NCBI GenBank assembly: GCA_034509735.1
Contig: JACGWO010000005.1
Span: forward strand, 18,403,264 to 18,467,263
Length of the DNA stretch: 64,000 nt
Direction of reading: 5' to 3'
Source: Sesamum alatum
Taxonomy: Eukaryota > Streptophyta > Magnoliopsida > Lamiales > Pedaliaceae
In this document: positions 10,351 through 20,648 of the stretch, in pieces
How positions within the stretch are numbered: position 1 is the stretch's first letter
How the letters are laid out: each line of letters opens with the position of its first letter
The notes under the pieces: model-generated
Told to the model about the DNA's origin: nothing
The model's input: the letters and a program-made list of their open reading frames with translations, nothing else
Databases searched by the model: none
Program-made: the position numbers and the translations under genes

Positions 10351-10912
10351 AACGTATCACACTCCGACTCGTTCTTGGATCTGCTGGCAACACTGCCGCC
10401 TTCTCGCCAAAGATGATACGGTTGGCATCGCGTCCTATTGCTCTCACCGCAACTCCTTTAGCTTGCCTTGCTCTCTGAGCAACTCTCTCAACTTGTTTCG
10501 TATCTCTTCCTATTGGTCCTCCCGAGGTAATCCTCATAACTCAAGTAGTTGGGAGGTTGTCCTTGTCAGCTCGTTCTGCTTCCTCCTTTACTCCCACGTA
10601 CCACGTGCCTGTCTCCAACAGCGGTTTCCTGGAGCTCTTGTTTCCTTTGTCCCACGAATTCTTGTAAGTAATTTCTTCGGATAAACTCCTCGACCTCATT
10701 CTCCAAGTAGTGGCATTCCTCCAAGCTATGGTCTCGATCCCAATCCTTGTCGCTTGGCTGCATCGAGCGTTTGAGTTCGCGAGGTCCGAGGGGTGTATTG
10801 AGCTAAATTCCCCGGGGCACATGTCTATGTTCACGTTACTTCCTTCTGCCCTAAGGGGACCATTTCTCTTCCTCTGTGGCCTCCCAGCGGCTTGGGATGC
10901 ATCCTCCACCAA
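10351..10912 (-). pseudogene. G2 gag C-terminus and protease start remnant
   Basis: On the minus strand CSQ..-type residues lead to DKDWDRDHSLEECHYLENEVEEFIRRNYLQEFV (about 10760-10640). This is the Gag C-terminus after the zinc knuckle in Tat elements, with the His-rich DHSLEECHYL motif. RITSGGPIGRDT (about 10537-10500), the linker seen at the Gag-protease boundary, follows. A related linker occurs in G1 at 680-750, which supports a common lineage. Frames are interrupted and the zinc knuckle is damaged. Confidence 0.75.
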
Positions 10913-10929
10913 CTGGAGAGTCTCGGGAG

Positions 10930-11460
10930 TTATCTGAATAACTGAGGGTGGAGGTGGAGCCTCGACCTCTTCTTGCCTCTCCTCCTCCTAAGTGTGCTAG
11001 TGGATTCTCCAAGGCGTGGCCTTGCTCCTGCTGGGGAGGAGCCTTGGCCTCTTCCTACCTCTCCTCCTCTTGGGTGCACGAGTGGATTCTCCAAGGCGCG
11101 GCCTTGCTCCTGCTGGGGAGGAGCCTCGACCTCTTTCTGCCTCTCCTCCTTCTGGGTGCACTGGTGGACTCTCCAAGGCGTGGCCTTGCTCCTACTGGGG
11201 AGGAGCCCCGACCTCTTCCTGAGGTGGAGCCTCGACCTCTTCCTGCCTCTTCTCCTCCTGGGTGCGGTGGTAGACTCTCCAAGGCGTGGCCTTGCTCCTG
11301 CTGGGGAGGAGCCTCGGCCTCTTCCTAAGGTGGAGCCTCGACCTCTTCCTGCCTCTCCTCCTCCTGGGTGCGCTTCCCTCTTTCTCTCGGGTTCCTCTTG
11401 CCCTACGTTCACGCTCCTCGCCCTCGAACGAGTATTCATCTTCAATGCCTAGACCAGGTT
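10930..11460 (-). pseudogene. G2 gag N-terminus with tandem repeats
   Basis: The 171-codon minus frame starts MKMNTRSRARSVNVGQEEPE, typical of the Gag start in Tat-type elements, a short distance downstream of the primer site. Most of it is a coding tandem array: four to five units of 81-105 bp whose core is CCTTGCTCCTGCTGGGGAGG on the + strand (about 11024, 11105, 11189 and 11294). They translate as basic GESTxxPRRRRGRKRSRL repeats. The capsid core expected next is missing. Confidence 0.75.
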
Positions 11461-11465
11461 TCCCA

Positions 11466-11486
11466 CAGACGGCGCCAAGTTGATGG
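11466..11486 (-). other. G2 primer-binding site
   Basis: On the minus strand, just after the LTR end (..CTTACA), CCATCAAC is followed by TTGGCGCCGTCTGTGGGA. TGGCGCCGT matches the 3' end complement of plant tRNA-Asp, the primer class I associate with Tat/Athila-type gypsy elements. The site fixes the orientation of G2 and the internal end of its 5' LTR. Confidence 0.75.
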
Positions 11487-11832
11487 TGTAAGATTCGGGA
11501 GATAATTGATCTAAGCACGGTAACTCGAAACGACGTCTCGAAGCATACAAATTTCTTCCAAAAGTAGAGAAGTAGATTTTTATAAAATGAATATGAGATC
11601 CTTTACAAATGATTTCACCCCTATTTATAGCAAATTATATAGGGTGAAAGTACAATATTGTCCTTCAATTGCTGTCAATCCAACAACCTAGATTTAACTG
11701 CTAGGGGTGCCTTGGTAATTTGGCATCACCCCACTACTTCTATAACTTCTCATAATAACCGCTATGGCATAATCATAAATTTATTTACATTCGAGGGTAT
11801 TTTGCCTAGTCTAATATTTCCTATCACTATCA
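11487..11832 (-). mobile_element. G2 5' LTR
   Basis: Minus-strand LTR of about 346 bp between the primer site and the LINE fragment. Its minus-strand start TGATAGTGATAGG resembles the TGATAGGGG start of the G1 LTR, and its end is TCTTACA. A TATA-like TATAAATA lies at 11623-11630 (minus). The outer border is either 11826 or 11832; 11832 is preferred because the flanking LINE reading frame resumes exactly there. The 3' LTR was not found. Confidence 0.65.
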
Positions 11833-12798
11833 GAGGGTGTTGACGAGACCAAACTCCTTGATTAGTAGAGTCTTTCGGGCCAAGTACTTTTGTAACGGGA
11901 GCTTTTGGGATGCAATGTTAAGATGTAGACCTTCATGGACGTGGAGAAGTATCTTGGGGGCGAGAGGGTTGTTGAGGAGAGCTGTATTCGGGTATCTTCT
12001 CAGGGGCTGGGACTGGGGCTGAGTGGAGGTGGAGGTTTCATAGGGAGGGAAGATTTACGGTGCGGAGTGCTTATAAACATTCCGTGATTATGAGGGAGAG
12101 GATGGGGGCTTCAACGTTCGAGGGAAGGGGGGGATTGGGTTCTAACAGTAATGGGTTTTGGTCTATGTTGTGGCAGGTTCGCGTTCCTCCAAAAGTGAGA
12201 GTATTTATGTGGAAGATTTCCCATAATGCTGTTCCAACTTTGGCGAATTTGGCCCGAAGAGCTGAGGGAGTTGATGCGGTTTGCCTATTGTGCGGAGGAG
12301 ATGTGGAGAATTTGAAACATGTGTTGCTGGATTGTTCCATGGCTAGGCTGATGTTGGCGTTAGCAAGTGTTTGGTGGTCTATTGTTTCAACTTGGCAAGG
12401 GAGTGTGGAGGCATGGGTCCAGTTTGTAATGTGCAGGCTGTCGAAAGAAGGATGAGAAGCTTTCTTTATGGCCTGTTGGAGTATATGGAATCAACGTTGC
12501 AGCTTTGTTATGGCAGGAAAACATGAGCAGTTACAGCAGAGGTGGCAACGAACAATGAGGTTGCTGTCAAGCTATAAGGAAATGCAATCAAAGATTAAGG
12601 GTATAGACTTGGTTTGGTTTAGTCTGTGTGCACTGTTTTGTCTTGGGTATTATTTCCGTTTATTAGTTTGGTAGGTTTGTTGATTTTTGTTTTTTCAGAC
12701 TGTGGCCAAACCGAAATGTGGCTTTGGCTGGATATTGTAGTTTGTTGTGGTTTCTTGGTTTTAATATATTCATCACTTGAAAATAAAAAAAAAATATT
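11833..12798 (+). mobile_element. 5'-truncated LINE 3' end (L1b)
   Basis: C-terminal ORF2 of an L1-type LINE. LTRPNSLISRVFRAKYFCNGSFWDA and the SWTWRSIL motif precede a zf-RVT region from 12060 on: VRSAYKHSVI, FWSMLWQVRVPPKVRVFMWKISHNAVPTLANLARR, then C-x2-C and H-x4-C ligands (VCLLCGGDVENLKHVLLDCSMA) and FMACWSIWNQR after a stop at 12455. No RNase H follows. The stretch ends in an A-rich run (about 12780-12798), taken as the poly-A tail. G2 is inserted at its left edge. Confidence 0.85.
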
Positions 12799-13634
12799 TT
12801 TCTATAAGATTATATTTATATCGATACCATGAGACTTATGAAATACTGAAAGAGTTTCTTGAAATGGTTTTCCCTATTAACTAATAATACAATAATTATT
12901 ACGTACTAAGAAAAGGAGGGAAAGTTAGCTTGGACTTTCTTTTAATAATAACATAGTTTAATATAATATCAAATTTCTTTCTGTTTTCTTAATTCTTCTA
13001 TTAATTATTGTACATCAATTATAACTCTAAAGTATAAATTAAGACTATTTTATAGGAAAAATAAAGAAAAAGTATAAAATCTTAATCCTAGATAACTTTG
13101 TTACTACATCAAAAGGAATTACTGGTTAAATATTAAATAATTATTATTATAATATTATTTGACTATAGACCTTTTCAGTTTCATTAAACCAGTCAATTTT
13201 TCACATTGAAATAACTCTATAATTATTTCAATATAAACTTAAATTTGTAATAGTACATATTCATATTAACCAACATGATAGAGTAAATAACCTTGAAACT
13301 ACTTTTTTCCAATTTTAGTTTTTAAATATTCAGATTTAGACAAAGACAAAAAAGTAAGAAAGGCAATTGTTTTATACTATTATATTTTCTTTTCATACTT
13401 TGTCTTGATTAGGCTAATCAAATAATATAAGCTCTAGAAAATATATAAAAGATAAATGAAAAAAGAAAAAGAAAGTCAAAATAATTAATAATTTATTGTT
13501 GATTCTTTCTAATAAGGGTAAATAATATGTTTCTTTATGTGTAATTATCAGAGAAAAAAAGGCACAGATAGATTTTTTTTTTAAAAAATTGTTATGTAAT
13601 ACTTATTTACTTATTGTCATGTTGGTTAATGGAA
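12799..13634. other. AT-rich intergenic segment
   Basis: Very AT-rich, with no reading frame, repeat unit or element terminus that I can recognise. It is the left flank of C1 and ends with that element's 5-bp duplication. Confidence 0.5.
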
Positions 13635-13639
13635 TTTAA

Positions 13640-13697
13640 TGTTAGAATAGGTGACCATGTAAGCCAATTTTAGCAGGAATATGTAACCTATGTCTAG
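13640..13697 (+). mobile_element. C1 5' LTR stub
   Basis: The first ~58 bp (TGTTAGAATAGGTGACCATG ... CTATGTCTAGA) are essentially identical to the start of the 3' LTR at 16324. After TCTAGA the sequence becomes the integrase codons KPFVGQSRLATG. The deletion joint is a few bases wide (AGA shared or nearly so). The promoter region of the LTR is lost, so the remaining frame has no element promoter of its own upstream. Confidence 0.9.
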
Positions 13698-16307
13698 AAG
13701 CCCTTTGTAGGTCAAAGCAGGCTTGCCACGGGTCTGTTGGACTTGGTCCATACAGACGTATGTGGACCACTAAGGACGCAGGCTCGAGGTGGGTTCTCCT
13801 ACTTCATAACCTTCACCGATGATCATTCACGGTATGGTTATGTTTACCTAATGAGGTACAAGTCTGAAGCTCTTGAGAGGTTTAAAGAATTCAGACTTGA
13901 AGTGAAGAACCAGACCAACTGCAAAATTAAAGTCCTACGGTCAGACCGAGGTGGTGAATACCTTAGTGCCGAATTCCTTGATTATCTAAAAGAACATGGT
14001 ATAATATCAGAATGGACACCTCCCGGAACACCACAGTTAAACGGCATCTCTGAAAGGAGGAACCGAACCCTGTTGGACATGGTTCGGTCCATGATGAGTT
14101 TTACCAAATTGCCCTTATCGTTTTGGGGTTATGCATTAGAAACAGCAGCCAAGTTGTTGAATTTGGCGCCTACCAGTGCATTGACCCAAACGCCATATGA
14201 GATATGGCACGGCAAGCCTGCGTCCTACAACTACTTGAAAGTGTGGGGTAGCCCCGCATACGTCAAGAGGTTAGTGGGAGATAAGCTAGAATCCAGGTCT
14301 AGCCTATGCAGGTTCGTTGGATACCCTAGAGAAACTGCGGGTTATTACTTTTATGACCCTTTGGAACAAAAGGTATTTGTTTCAAGGAATGCAGTATTCT
14401 TGGAGCAAGGCTTCCCGGAGGATATCCAACCTGATGAGCTGATCCTTGAGGAATCAAGTGATGGAACTCAGCCATCAGAAATAGCCGCGGAAACCTCACC
14501 AAGAGGATTTAGGATTAACGCACGGAGGGCTGACCAACCTAGAGAAGTCCAACATGCTAGGCATGAAGGACAACCTCAAGAAAGGCCAGTCCCGGCCCCT
14601 GAACCGCCGGCTCCGATACAGTCAGCGCCCACAGTCACCACTGACGTTCCCGTCCTCCGTAGGTCCACTAGAGAATCCAGACCTCCAGTGAGATATGGGT
14701 TTCTAGGTGCGACCGATCTTCTGGATAACGATCCTAAGACATACGGGGAAGCGATGTCTGACATCGACTCCGGGAAATGGCTTGAGGCCATGAAGACCGA
14801 AATGGACTCCATGAGCGAGAACCAAGTTTGGAGACTTGTAGATCCACCGAAAGGTGTTAAGCCAGTGGGCTGTAAGTGGGTCTACAAGCGCAAACTCGGC
14901 GTTGATGGAGAAGTCACAACCTTTAAGGCTAGGCTTGTAGCTAAGGGATACACTCAACGACCCGGGGTCGATTTTGAGGATACCTACTCGCCAGTAGCCA
15001 TGGCTAAGTCCATTCGGATCCTGCTTGCCATAGCAGCATGGTATGACTATGAAATATGGCAGATGGACGTGAAAACGGCCTTCCTCAACGGTTTCGTTGA
15101 AGAAGAGATCTATATGGATCAGCCGGAGGGCTTCACGGTCACTGGAGAAGAACGGAAGGTCTGTCGTCTCCAGAAGTCCATCTATGGCCTCAAACAAGCA
15201 TCCCGAAGTTGGAACATTCGATTTGATGAAGTAATACGGGGATATGACTTCATCAAAAACGAATCCGACCCTTGTGTATACAAGAAAGTCAGTGGGAGCT
15301 CTATAGTGTTCCTAGTGCTTTACGTGGATGACATTCTGCTCATTGGTAATGACGTCAGAATGTTAGGAAACACAAAAGCATGGTTGTCAACCAAGTTTTC
15401 CATGAAGGACTTGGGTGAAGCCTCCTACATCCTAGGCATCCAGATTGTCAGGGACAGATCTAAAAGGATGTTAGGGCTCACCCAAAACTCGTATATGGAG
15501 AAAGTCCTAAAGAGATATCGAATGGACAACTCCAAACGAGGATTCCTTCCAATGAGGCATGGGATCAAGTTGTCCAAGAAGCAGTCCCCGCAGACTGATG
15601 AGGAACTTGAAAAGATGAAAGTCATCCCCTATGCTTCTGCCGTAGGTAACATCCAATATGCGGTTCATTGCACCAGGCCTGACATTGCATACGCTTTGAG
15701 CGTGACAAGCAGATATCAGTCCTGTGCAGGAGAGGCACATTGGAATGCCGTTAAGGGCATCCTTAAGTACCTTAGGAGGACTAAGGAAATGTTCTTGGTC
15801 TATGGCAATAGAGAACTAATTCTGGAAGGCTTTAGCGACGCTAGCTTCCAGTCTGATGACGATGATGCCAAGTCTCAATCAGGGTATGTATTCAAACTCA
15901 ACGGGGGAGTAGTGGCTTGGAAAAGTTCCAAGCAAGCAACCACTGCTGACTCCACCACTGAGGCTGAATACATAGCAGCTTCAGAAGCTGCTAAGGAAGC
16001 GGTTTGGATGAGAAACTACATCCAAGAGTTGGGTGCGGTGCCTAGCATCGCCGAGCCTGTTGTCATCTTCTGTGATAACAACGGTGCAATAGCGCAAGCA
16101 AAGGAACCGAGATCTCATCATCGTTCCAAACACATTCTTAGACGCTACCATCTTCTTAGAGAAATGGTAGGAAGAGTGGACGTTCGGATGAACCGAGTCA
16201 ACTCAGCAGACAACACAGCAGACCCGCTGACAATGCCTATGTCGCAGAGTGCTCATACGCAACATCTTGAGAAGATGGGGATTAGGCATATGGGTGATTG
16301 GCTTTAA
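13698..16307 (+). CDS. C1 open integrase-RT-RNase H frame (5'-truncated copia pol)
   Basis: One uninterrupted frame of about 870 codons. It follows a TAG inside the LTR stub and has no ATG start, so it is a truncated polyprotein rather than an intact gene. Counting from LDLVHTD (13737): integrase catalytic residues D7, D70 (RSDRGGEY) and E106 (SERRNRTLLDMV) with D-35-E spacing; a Pro-rich linker at about 285-310; RT from VWRLVDPPKG, with MDVKTAFLNG and the catalytic YVDD at 529-532 (15321-15332); RNase H with GFSDASFQSD, STTEAEYIAA and FCDNNGAIAQ; end GDWL. The integrase zinc-binding N-terminus is missing. These are enzymes for integration and cDNA synthesis in the particle. Confidence 0.9.
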   Translation, partial: KPFVGQSRLATGLLDLVHTDVCGPLRTQARGGFSYFITFTDDHSRYGYVYLMRYKSEALERFKEFRLEVKNQTNCKIKVLRSDRGGEYLSAEFLDYLKEHGIISEWTPPGTPQLNGISERRNRTLLDMVRSMMSFTKLPLSFWGYALETAAKLLNLAPTSALTQTPYEIWHGKPASYNYLKVWGSPAYVKRLVGDKLESRSSLCRFVGYPRETAGYYFYDPLEQKVFVSRNAVFLEQGFPEDIQPDELILEESSDGTQPSEIAAETSPRGFRINARRADQPREVQHARHEGQPQERPVPAPEPPAPIQSAPTVTTDVPVLRRSTRESRPPVRYGFLGATDLLDNDPKTYGEAMSDIDSGKWLEAMKTEMDSMSENQVWRLVDPPKGVKPVGCKWVYKRKLGVDGEVTTFKARLVAKGYTQRPGVDFEDTYSPVAMAKSIRILLAIAAWYDYEIWQMDVKTAFLNGFVEEEIYMDQPEGFTVTGEERKVCRLQKSIYGLKQASRSWNIRFDEVIRGYDFIKNESDPCVYKKVSGSSIVFLVLYVDDILLIGNDVRMLGNTKAWLSTKFSMKDLGEASYILGIQIVRDRSKRMLGLTQNSYMEKVLKRYRMDNSKRGFLPMRHGIKLSKKQSPQTDEELEKMKVIPYASAVGNIQYAVHCTRPDIAYALSVTSRYQSCAGEAHWNAVKGILKYLRRTKEMFLVYGNRELILEGFSDASFQSDDDDAKSQSGYVFKLNGGVVAWKSSKQATTADSTTEAEYIAASEAAKEAVWMRNYIQELGAVPSIAEPVVIFCDNNGAIAQAKEPRSHHRSKHILRRYHLLREMVGRVDVRMNRVNSADNTADPLTMPMSQSAHTQHLEKMGIRHMGDWL

Positions 16308-16323
16308 AGGTCAAGTGGGAGAT
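16308..16323 (+). other. C1 polypurine tract
   Basis: AGGTCAAGTGGGAGAT lies directly between the pol stop codon and the 3' LTR start. The same sequence precedes the 3' LTRs of X (45048-45063), Y (51447-51462) and, inverted, M1 and Z. Confidence 0.8.
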
Positions 16324-18300
16324 TGTTAGAATAGGTGACCATGTAAGCCAATTTTGGCAGGAATATGTAACCTATGTCTAGACAATTTCAGGTGTTTGAT
16401 AAATCATTAATGAATAAAGAAGTGAATTTCATTTGGCATCACTTTGTTTGTGTTCACTTATATTTGTTTTCCATATCTGTTCACTACGCAAACAAAGCCC
16501 ACGGACTGAGAATCAATTTCGGGGACTGGGACTACGCTTGAAGGTAGGTCCATGGAATCAGTCTTCCCGAATCAGTCCGGAAATCTCCAAGTCAAGGAAT
16601 CCCGAAAATGGGTACCGGGATTCCATTTGAGACTTGCACTAAGCACCTGCTGTCGTGTTTCATCGACGGGTGACGAGGGTCGTCTAAGCAGTGTTAGTGG
16701 GTTAGCATGCTAGGACGCAGCTGACTGAGGTGACTCGCGGGAACCGTCTTACGGAGGACCTTGAGTATGGTCAGCAAGGTATGACGTGTATTCCCGGTTC
16801 CAACGGTACAGGCCAAGTCCTTTGACTTGAGGAATTGCTGAGTTTACCTGTACGTTAGGGCTGTATCTTAGATATGGTGAGAGATTAGCAGAATTCTCTT
16901 TGGTAGTCATAAGCCATGTCTAGTGCAGTTCTGGTGTACAAAGTGACAGTAGTTTCCAAGAAAGGATCTGTCTCCTGCCAATAGGCATTGACAGTTGAGT
17001 CTCATGTATGCTCTGTGTCTTGTCCCTAAAATCTGTGGCCACAGTAACTGAACAGAAGGGAAGGGTTCCCTTGCGGCGTTTAGTGAGGACAGACCGACAC
17101 TTAGGTCCAAAATGGGTACCTACATTATCCGTGCCCTAGACTCTAAGTGATGAGACCGAAGACAGAAGGACAAGTGTACTGTTAGAGCCTAAATGTTCAT
17201 CCCTGAATATTTCACCTAGTCTCTAGTGCCATGGACCGTTGCTAGATGGCCACCCATGGTAACGGAAGGATTCTAGGAATCCGACCAAGTCTAGCTGAAA
17301 GGTGAACCTAAAGAGTCACACACTATCCACACACATTTAGATATTTAATTAGGAATTAAATATTGGAGTGAAGGAATGATTAAATTGGATTTAATCGGGT
17401 CCTTTATTTTTCTTGGAGAAATAATTCCTTCTATTAGATATAAGGAATTAAATTGATAAATTAGATTTATCAAAGGGATTTATTTAATGGGCTTAAATAA
17501 TATTTATATTTATTTTAGCCTCTTGGAAATATTTAAATAGGTTTTAAATATTCCATTAAATTAAATTAAATCAACGGTGAGATGAATGGGAGAGATGGAT
17601 GGCTAGGATTGTTTTGACTAGGTCAAAACACTACTTTGACTAGGACTTTGACTAGGTCAAAATCCTAGTCAAAATAGAGTTCTTGAAAGAGGAGTTTAAA
17701 GAGGATTAGACTCCTTTTCTATATAAACCCCTAGCATCCTACAAGTTGAAGGATGATGAATCTCCAACACACACACAACACACACACACTCGGATCTCTC
17801 TCTCTCATCTCTCGTCCACCTCTCTCTCTCCAAGAAACACATTCCACTAGTTCTCTTGTTCTTGGAACATTAGAACTTGATGAATCAATACCGTTAATTC
17901 ATAACGTGTTGTTGATTCATCCACTCCAAAATATAAACTTGTTCGTTGCTAGCACGACGTGCAAGATACGTGGGTGGATCGTGTGTCACGATTTGGAGGG
18001 TCTCAAGAACGAGATCTTGGTGCAAAACGGGGAACAACGCGTGTAGCCGTTGAAGACGAAAACGACAACGGGTAGGTCTCGTTTTAGATTTTCGTCCTCT
18101 TTTATTTTCTACCCTATGGCCTCCATGATTCTTTTATGTTTTATTATTCATGAGATACACCGAACACCCGGGAATTTCAAAGGCACACCCTTTGAAACGT
18201 GTTCTTTAATTTAAAGCATGTTTAAATTCCGCATTTATTTTTTAATTATACCGCGCTTCCGCATTCGCGCTTTTCCCGGGACGATCCACAATTGCTTTCA
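16324..18300 (+). mobile_element. C1 3' LTR (1,977 bp)
   Basis: Complete LTR from TGTTAGAATAGG to TTGCTTTCA, followed by the TTTAA duplication. A TATA box (TATATAAA) lies at 17720-17727, and CA- and CT-rich runs follow at 17764-17830. Upstream of the TATA are inverted repeats with 3-nt loops: 16672-16684 (GACGA, loop GGG), 17341-17363 (10-bp arms, loop AGG), 17378-17396 (GATTAAAT, loop TGG) and 17453-17473 (TTGATAAAT, loop TAG). The LTR is the same family as the X and Y LTRs but visibly diverged. Confidence 0.92.
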
Positions 18301-18305
18301 TTTAA

Positions 18306-19585
18306 TATATTTCTGTAACTATATTTTGAATTATATCTCACAAAAGATAAAACACTAACATAAGAATTAAAGATGTAATTTAGAGGATACATATGCCCAT
18401 GGAAAAAATTATAAAAAACCTTGATCTAATATATACAAAAGTTATAAGGTTCCAAACTTTTTTTTTAAAATCATTGTATTTAACTATACAATGTAAGTTT
18501 TCATCTTAAGATACAAAACTTGAGGATTTATTAATGGAATAATCTTTAATTTATACATTTATCCTGTATTATTATTTTTGTTATAATATTTTAATGTTCT
18601 TGTATCCTTGATAAAAATATAATTCAATTTATGTAAATATAGTTTTATTATATATTGGTAGTTTATTTTTTATTTCCTTAGTCTTAATTGAGTATGAATA
18701 TTACCTGATTAACAAATGTATACTATTATTAATAGTTGGAAAAATTTCATATCAAATTTTAGCATATGAAATTGCTTGACTTCATCTTATGTAATGCGTT
18801 TAAAGAGCTATGTACACAATATACATAAATTGATCAAAAGAAAGTTAAACATAATTTCATTGTATTTTTTTTAATAATTTTTAATTCTTTATAATTTATT
18901 CTTTGAATAAATATCCTTAATATGATTATCATTTAATATAATTTGAATTAATATGATACAAGCTTAAAACATTGAATAATGATATTATCAAAATAAAATT
19001 TTCGAAATAAACTTGACATGTTTTACGTTACTTCCATGTTTTGTAATACCTATTATAATCTTGACACAAAAATATAAATTATTGATCAGTTGTTTCACTA
19101 ATATGTTTATTTAGTATTCTATCAGGAACACATACAAAAGTTAAATGGTATGATAGAATTCTAATGGAGTTTGAGACAAATTAATTTAGACATGATTAGA
19201 TTATTTATGTGTTATATCTTTTTCATTCAATAAAAGTTTAGTTTTACAATAAAATATCATAAATATGAGTAAACTTCAAATGTTTTTAGTTTTTAAATAT
19301 TCTTCTGATGACTAAACTAATCTTATTAAAGTTACGATTGATCCAATTGTACGAGCCAATACTAAACGTTATCGAGGAGTCCTAATTGATATTATAATAA
19401 TTAGACCAATAATTGGACTCTTAAATATTAATAAATGAATTAATTAGATTGAGTCAAAATTGATGTAAAAATTTAGTACAAAACATGAGCATAGTTATTC
19501 TTATTTATTTCAATGTCATTACTTGAATAGATTGAAATTAAGAGAATATTAGTGTTTTGCACTTTAGTTTAATAGATTATTAAAT
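18306..19585. other. AT-rich intergenic segment
   Basis: About 1.3 kb of very AT-rich sequence with no coding signal, terminus or repeat structure that I can support. It separates C1 from the second LINE. Confidence 0.5.
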
Positions 19586-19588
19586 TGA

Positions 19589-20620
19589 CTTTTTTTAAGG
19601 GAAAATCAAATTTCATTAAGGAGCCAAATCGGCTAATAAATCTTCACAAGAATGATCAGGAAGTAGCAAGGTTCCTTCCTCTCTACCGCTGGCATGGTGA
19701 GCAAGGGAGTGCGCTAACTTATTACCTTATCTACGAACTAATGAAAAGGAACAAGATAAAAAAGAAGAAGAAAGTTGTAAAATATCGTGGACAATGGGTC
19801 CAATATTAGTAGAAAAATGAGCCAGGCTGCTGCAGTTGGGTGTGGAGGGAAGAACAATCCCCTTCAAACATAATCTGGTTCCGGCCAAATTGCTTAGCTA
19901 ACAATAGCAATCCTTGATGCCCAAGCTTCGACTGTTTCAGGAGACAGAGGCCTATGATCACAAATTCAGGTCCAAACAAGACATCCACCATTCGAGTCAC
20001 GAGCAACAACACCAACCCCAAAATTGCCCTGTGCTTGGAAGATAGTCGCGTCGGATATGAGTTTGACAGTTCCATGTTCCGGCTTTTGCCAACATTCAAG
20101 TGCGTGCCCCTGCAAAAAATTAGGATGTGGATCAGGGGCATTGAGGAAGGAGTGGAAGTAATTACGAGCAAAAGCTACCGTTCGTTCTGGTGAGAAATTC
20201 TCAGCATCTGCCCACTTCCTATTTCTACACCACCAAATTGACCAGCAAATAACCAAAAAGAGGCTGAATTCATTAGTATCAAACTGTCGGAACGCATTGG
20301 AGATCCAATCTTGGGCGTTCCCTGTCCATGAGTTTATAACTGCCCAGCACAAATCCGAAAGACACCAAACTATCTTGCTGAAAGGGCATAAAATAAAGGT
20401 ATGTTGATCAGATTCTTGAGGTTCGTGACAATAAGGACAGCAGACGTCCACACCAGGAATGCGGCGTGCAAGATTTTATCCAACGGGGAGGGAAACCATG
20501 CATAGTTGCCACACAAACACCCTGATTTTATTTTGTACACTTGCATTCCAAATACCTTTTCGGCCATTAATCAAGTGTCAAGATTGGTCCGATGAGGAGG
20601 AAGCAAGCAACCGACGTTGT
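19589..20620 (-). pseudogene. LINE 3' part: zf-RVT, RNase H start and 3' end (L1c)
   Basis: The minus-strand 3' end of an L1-type LINE. The zf-RVT ligand set is VCCPYCHEPQESDQHTFILCPFSKIVW (about 20450-20370), followed by FSLFLVICWSIWWCRNRKWAD. An RNase H-like start, VKLISDATIFQAQGNFGVGVVARDSNG, follows, with the first catalytic Asp retained in SDA. The tail continues in other frames to about 19806. The terminus is a short T run at 19589-19596 (poly-A on the minus strand) next to AAGGGAAAATCAAATTTCAT, typical of plant LINE 3' ends. Frameshifted, not functional. Confidence 0.85.
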
Positions 20621-20648
20621 TCATAAATAGCCACCTGATATACGGACT

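Larger units (their letters stand above)
13635..18305 (+). mobile_element. Copia element C1 with TTTAA target duplication
   Basis: A Ty1/copia retrotransposon of the Angela/BARE-like type. TTTAA at 13635-13639 and again at 18301-18305 brackets a sequence that starts TGTTAGAATAGG and ends GCTTTCA, so both outer ends are original. The interior is reduced: 58 bp of 5' LTR is joined directly to the middle of integrase, so primer site, leader, gag and protease are gone. RT, RNase H, polypurine tract and a 1,977-bp 3' LTR follow. The lineage is inferred from protein motifs and LTR length. Confidence 0.92.

Noticed and set aside
10044..10684. Two + strand frames of 144 and 161 codons
   Set aside because: They lie antisense to G2 pol/gag and across a 42-bp tandem repeat. 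No recognisable domain.
12626..12832. Hydrophobic 68-codon frame after the L1b zf-RVT region
   Set aside because: It lies in the LINE 3' untranslated region before the poly-A run; a T-rich 3' UTR gives apparent hydrophobic residues.
17753..18046. Small LTR frame with KIRGWIVCHDLEGL, similar to 53038-53286 and antisense 56822-57007
   Set aside because: Tempting as a conserved micro-ORF, but X carries two extra bases that break it, the start codons differ, and it overlaps conserved LTR nucleotides.
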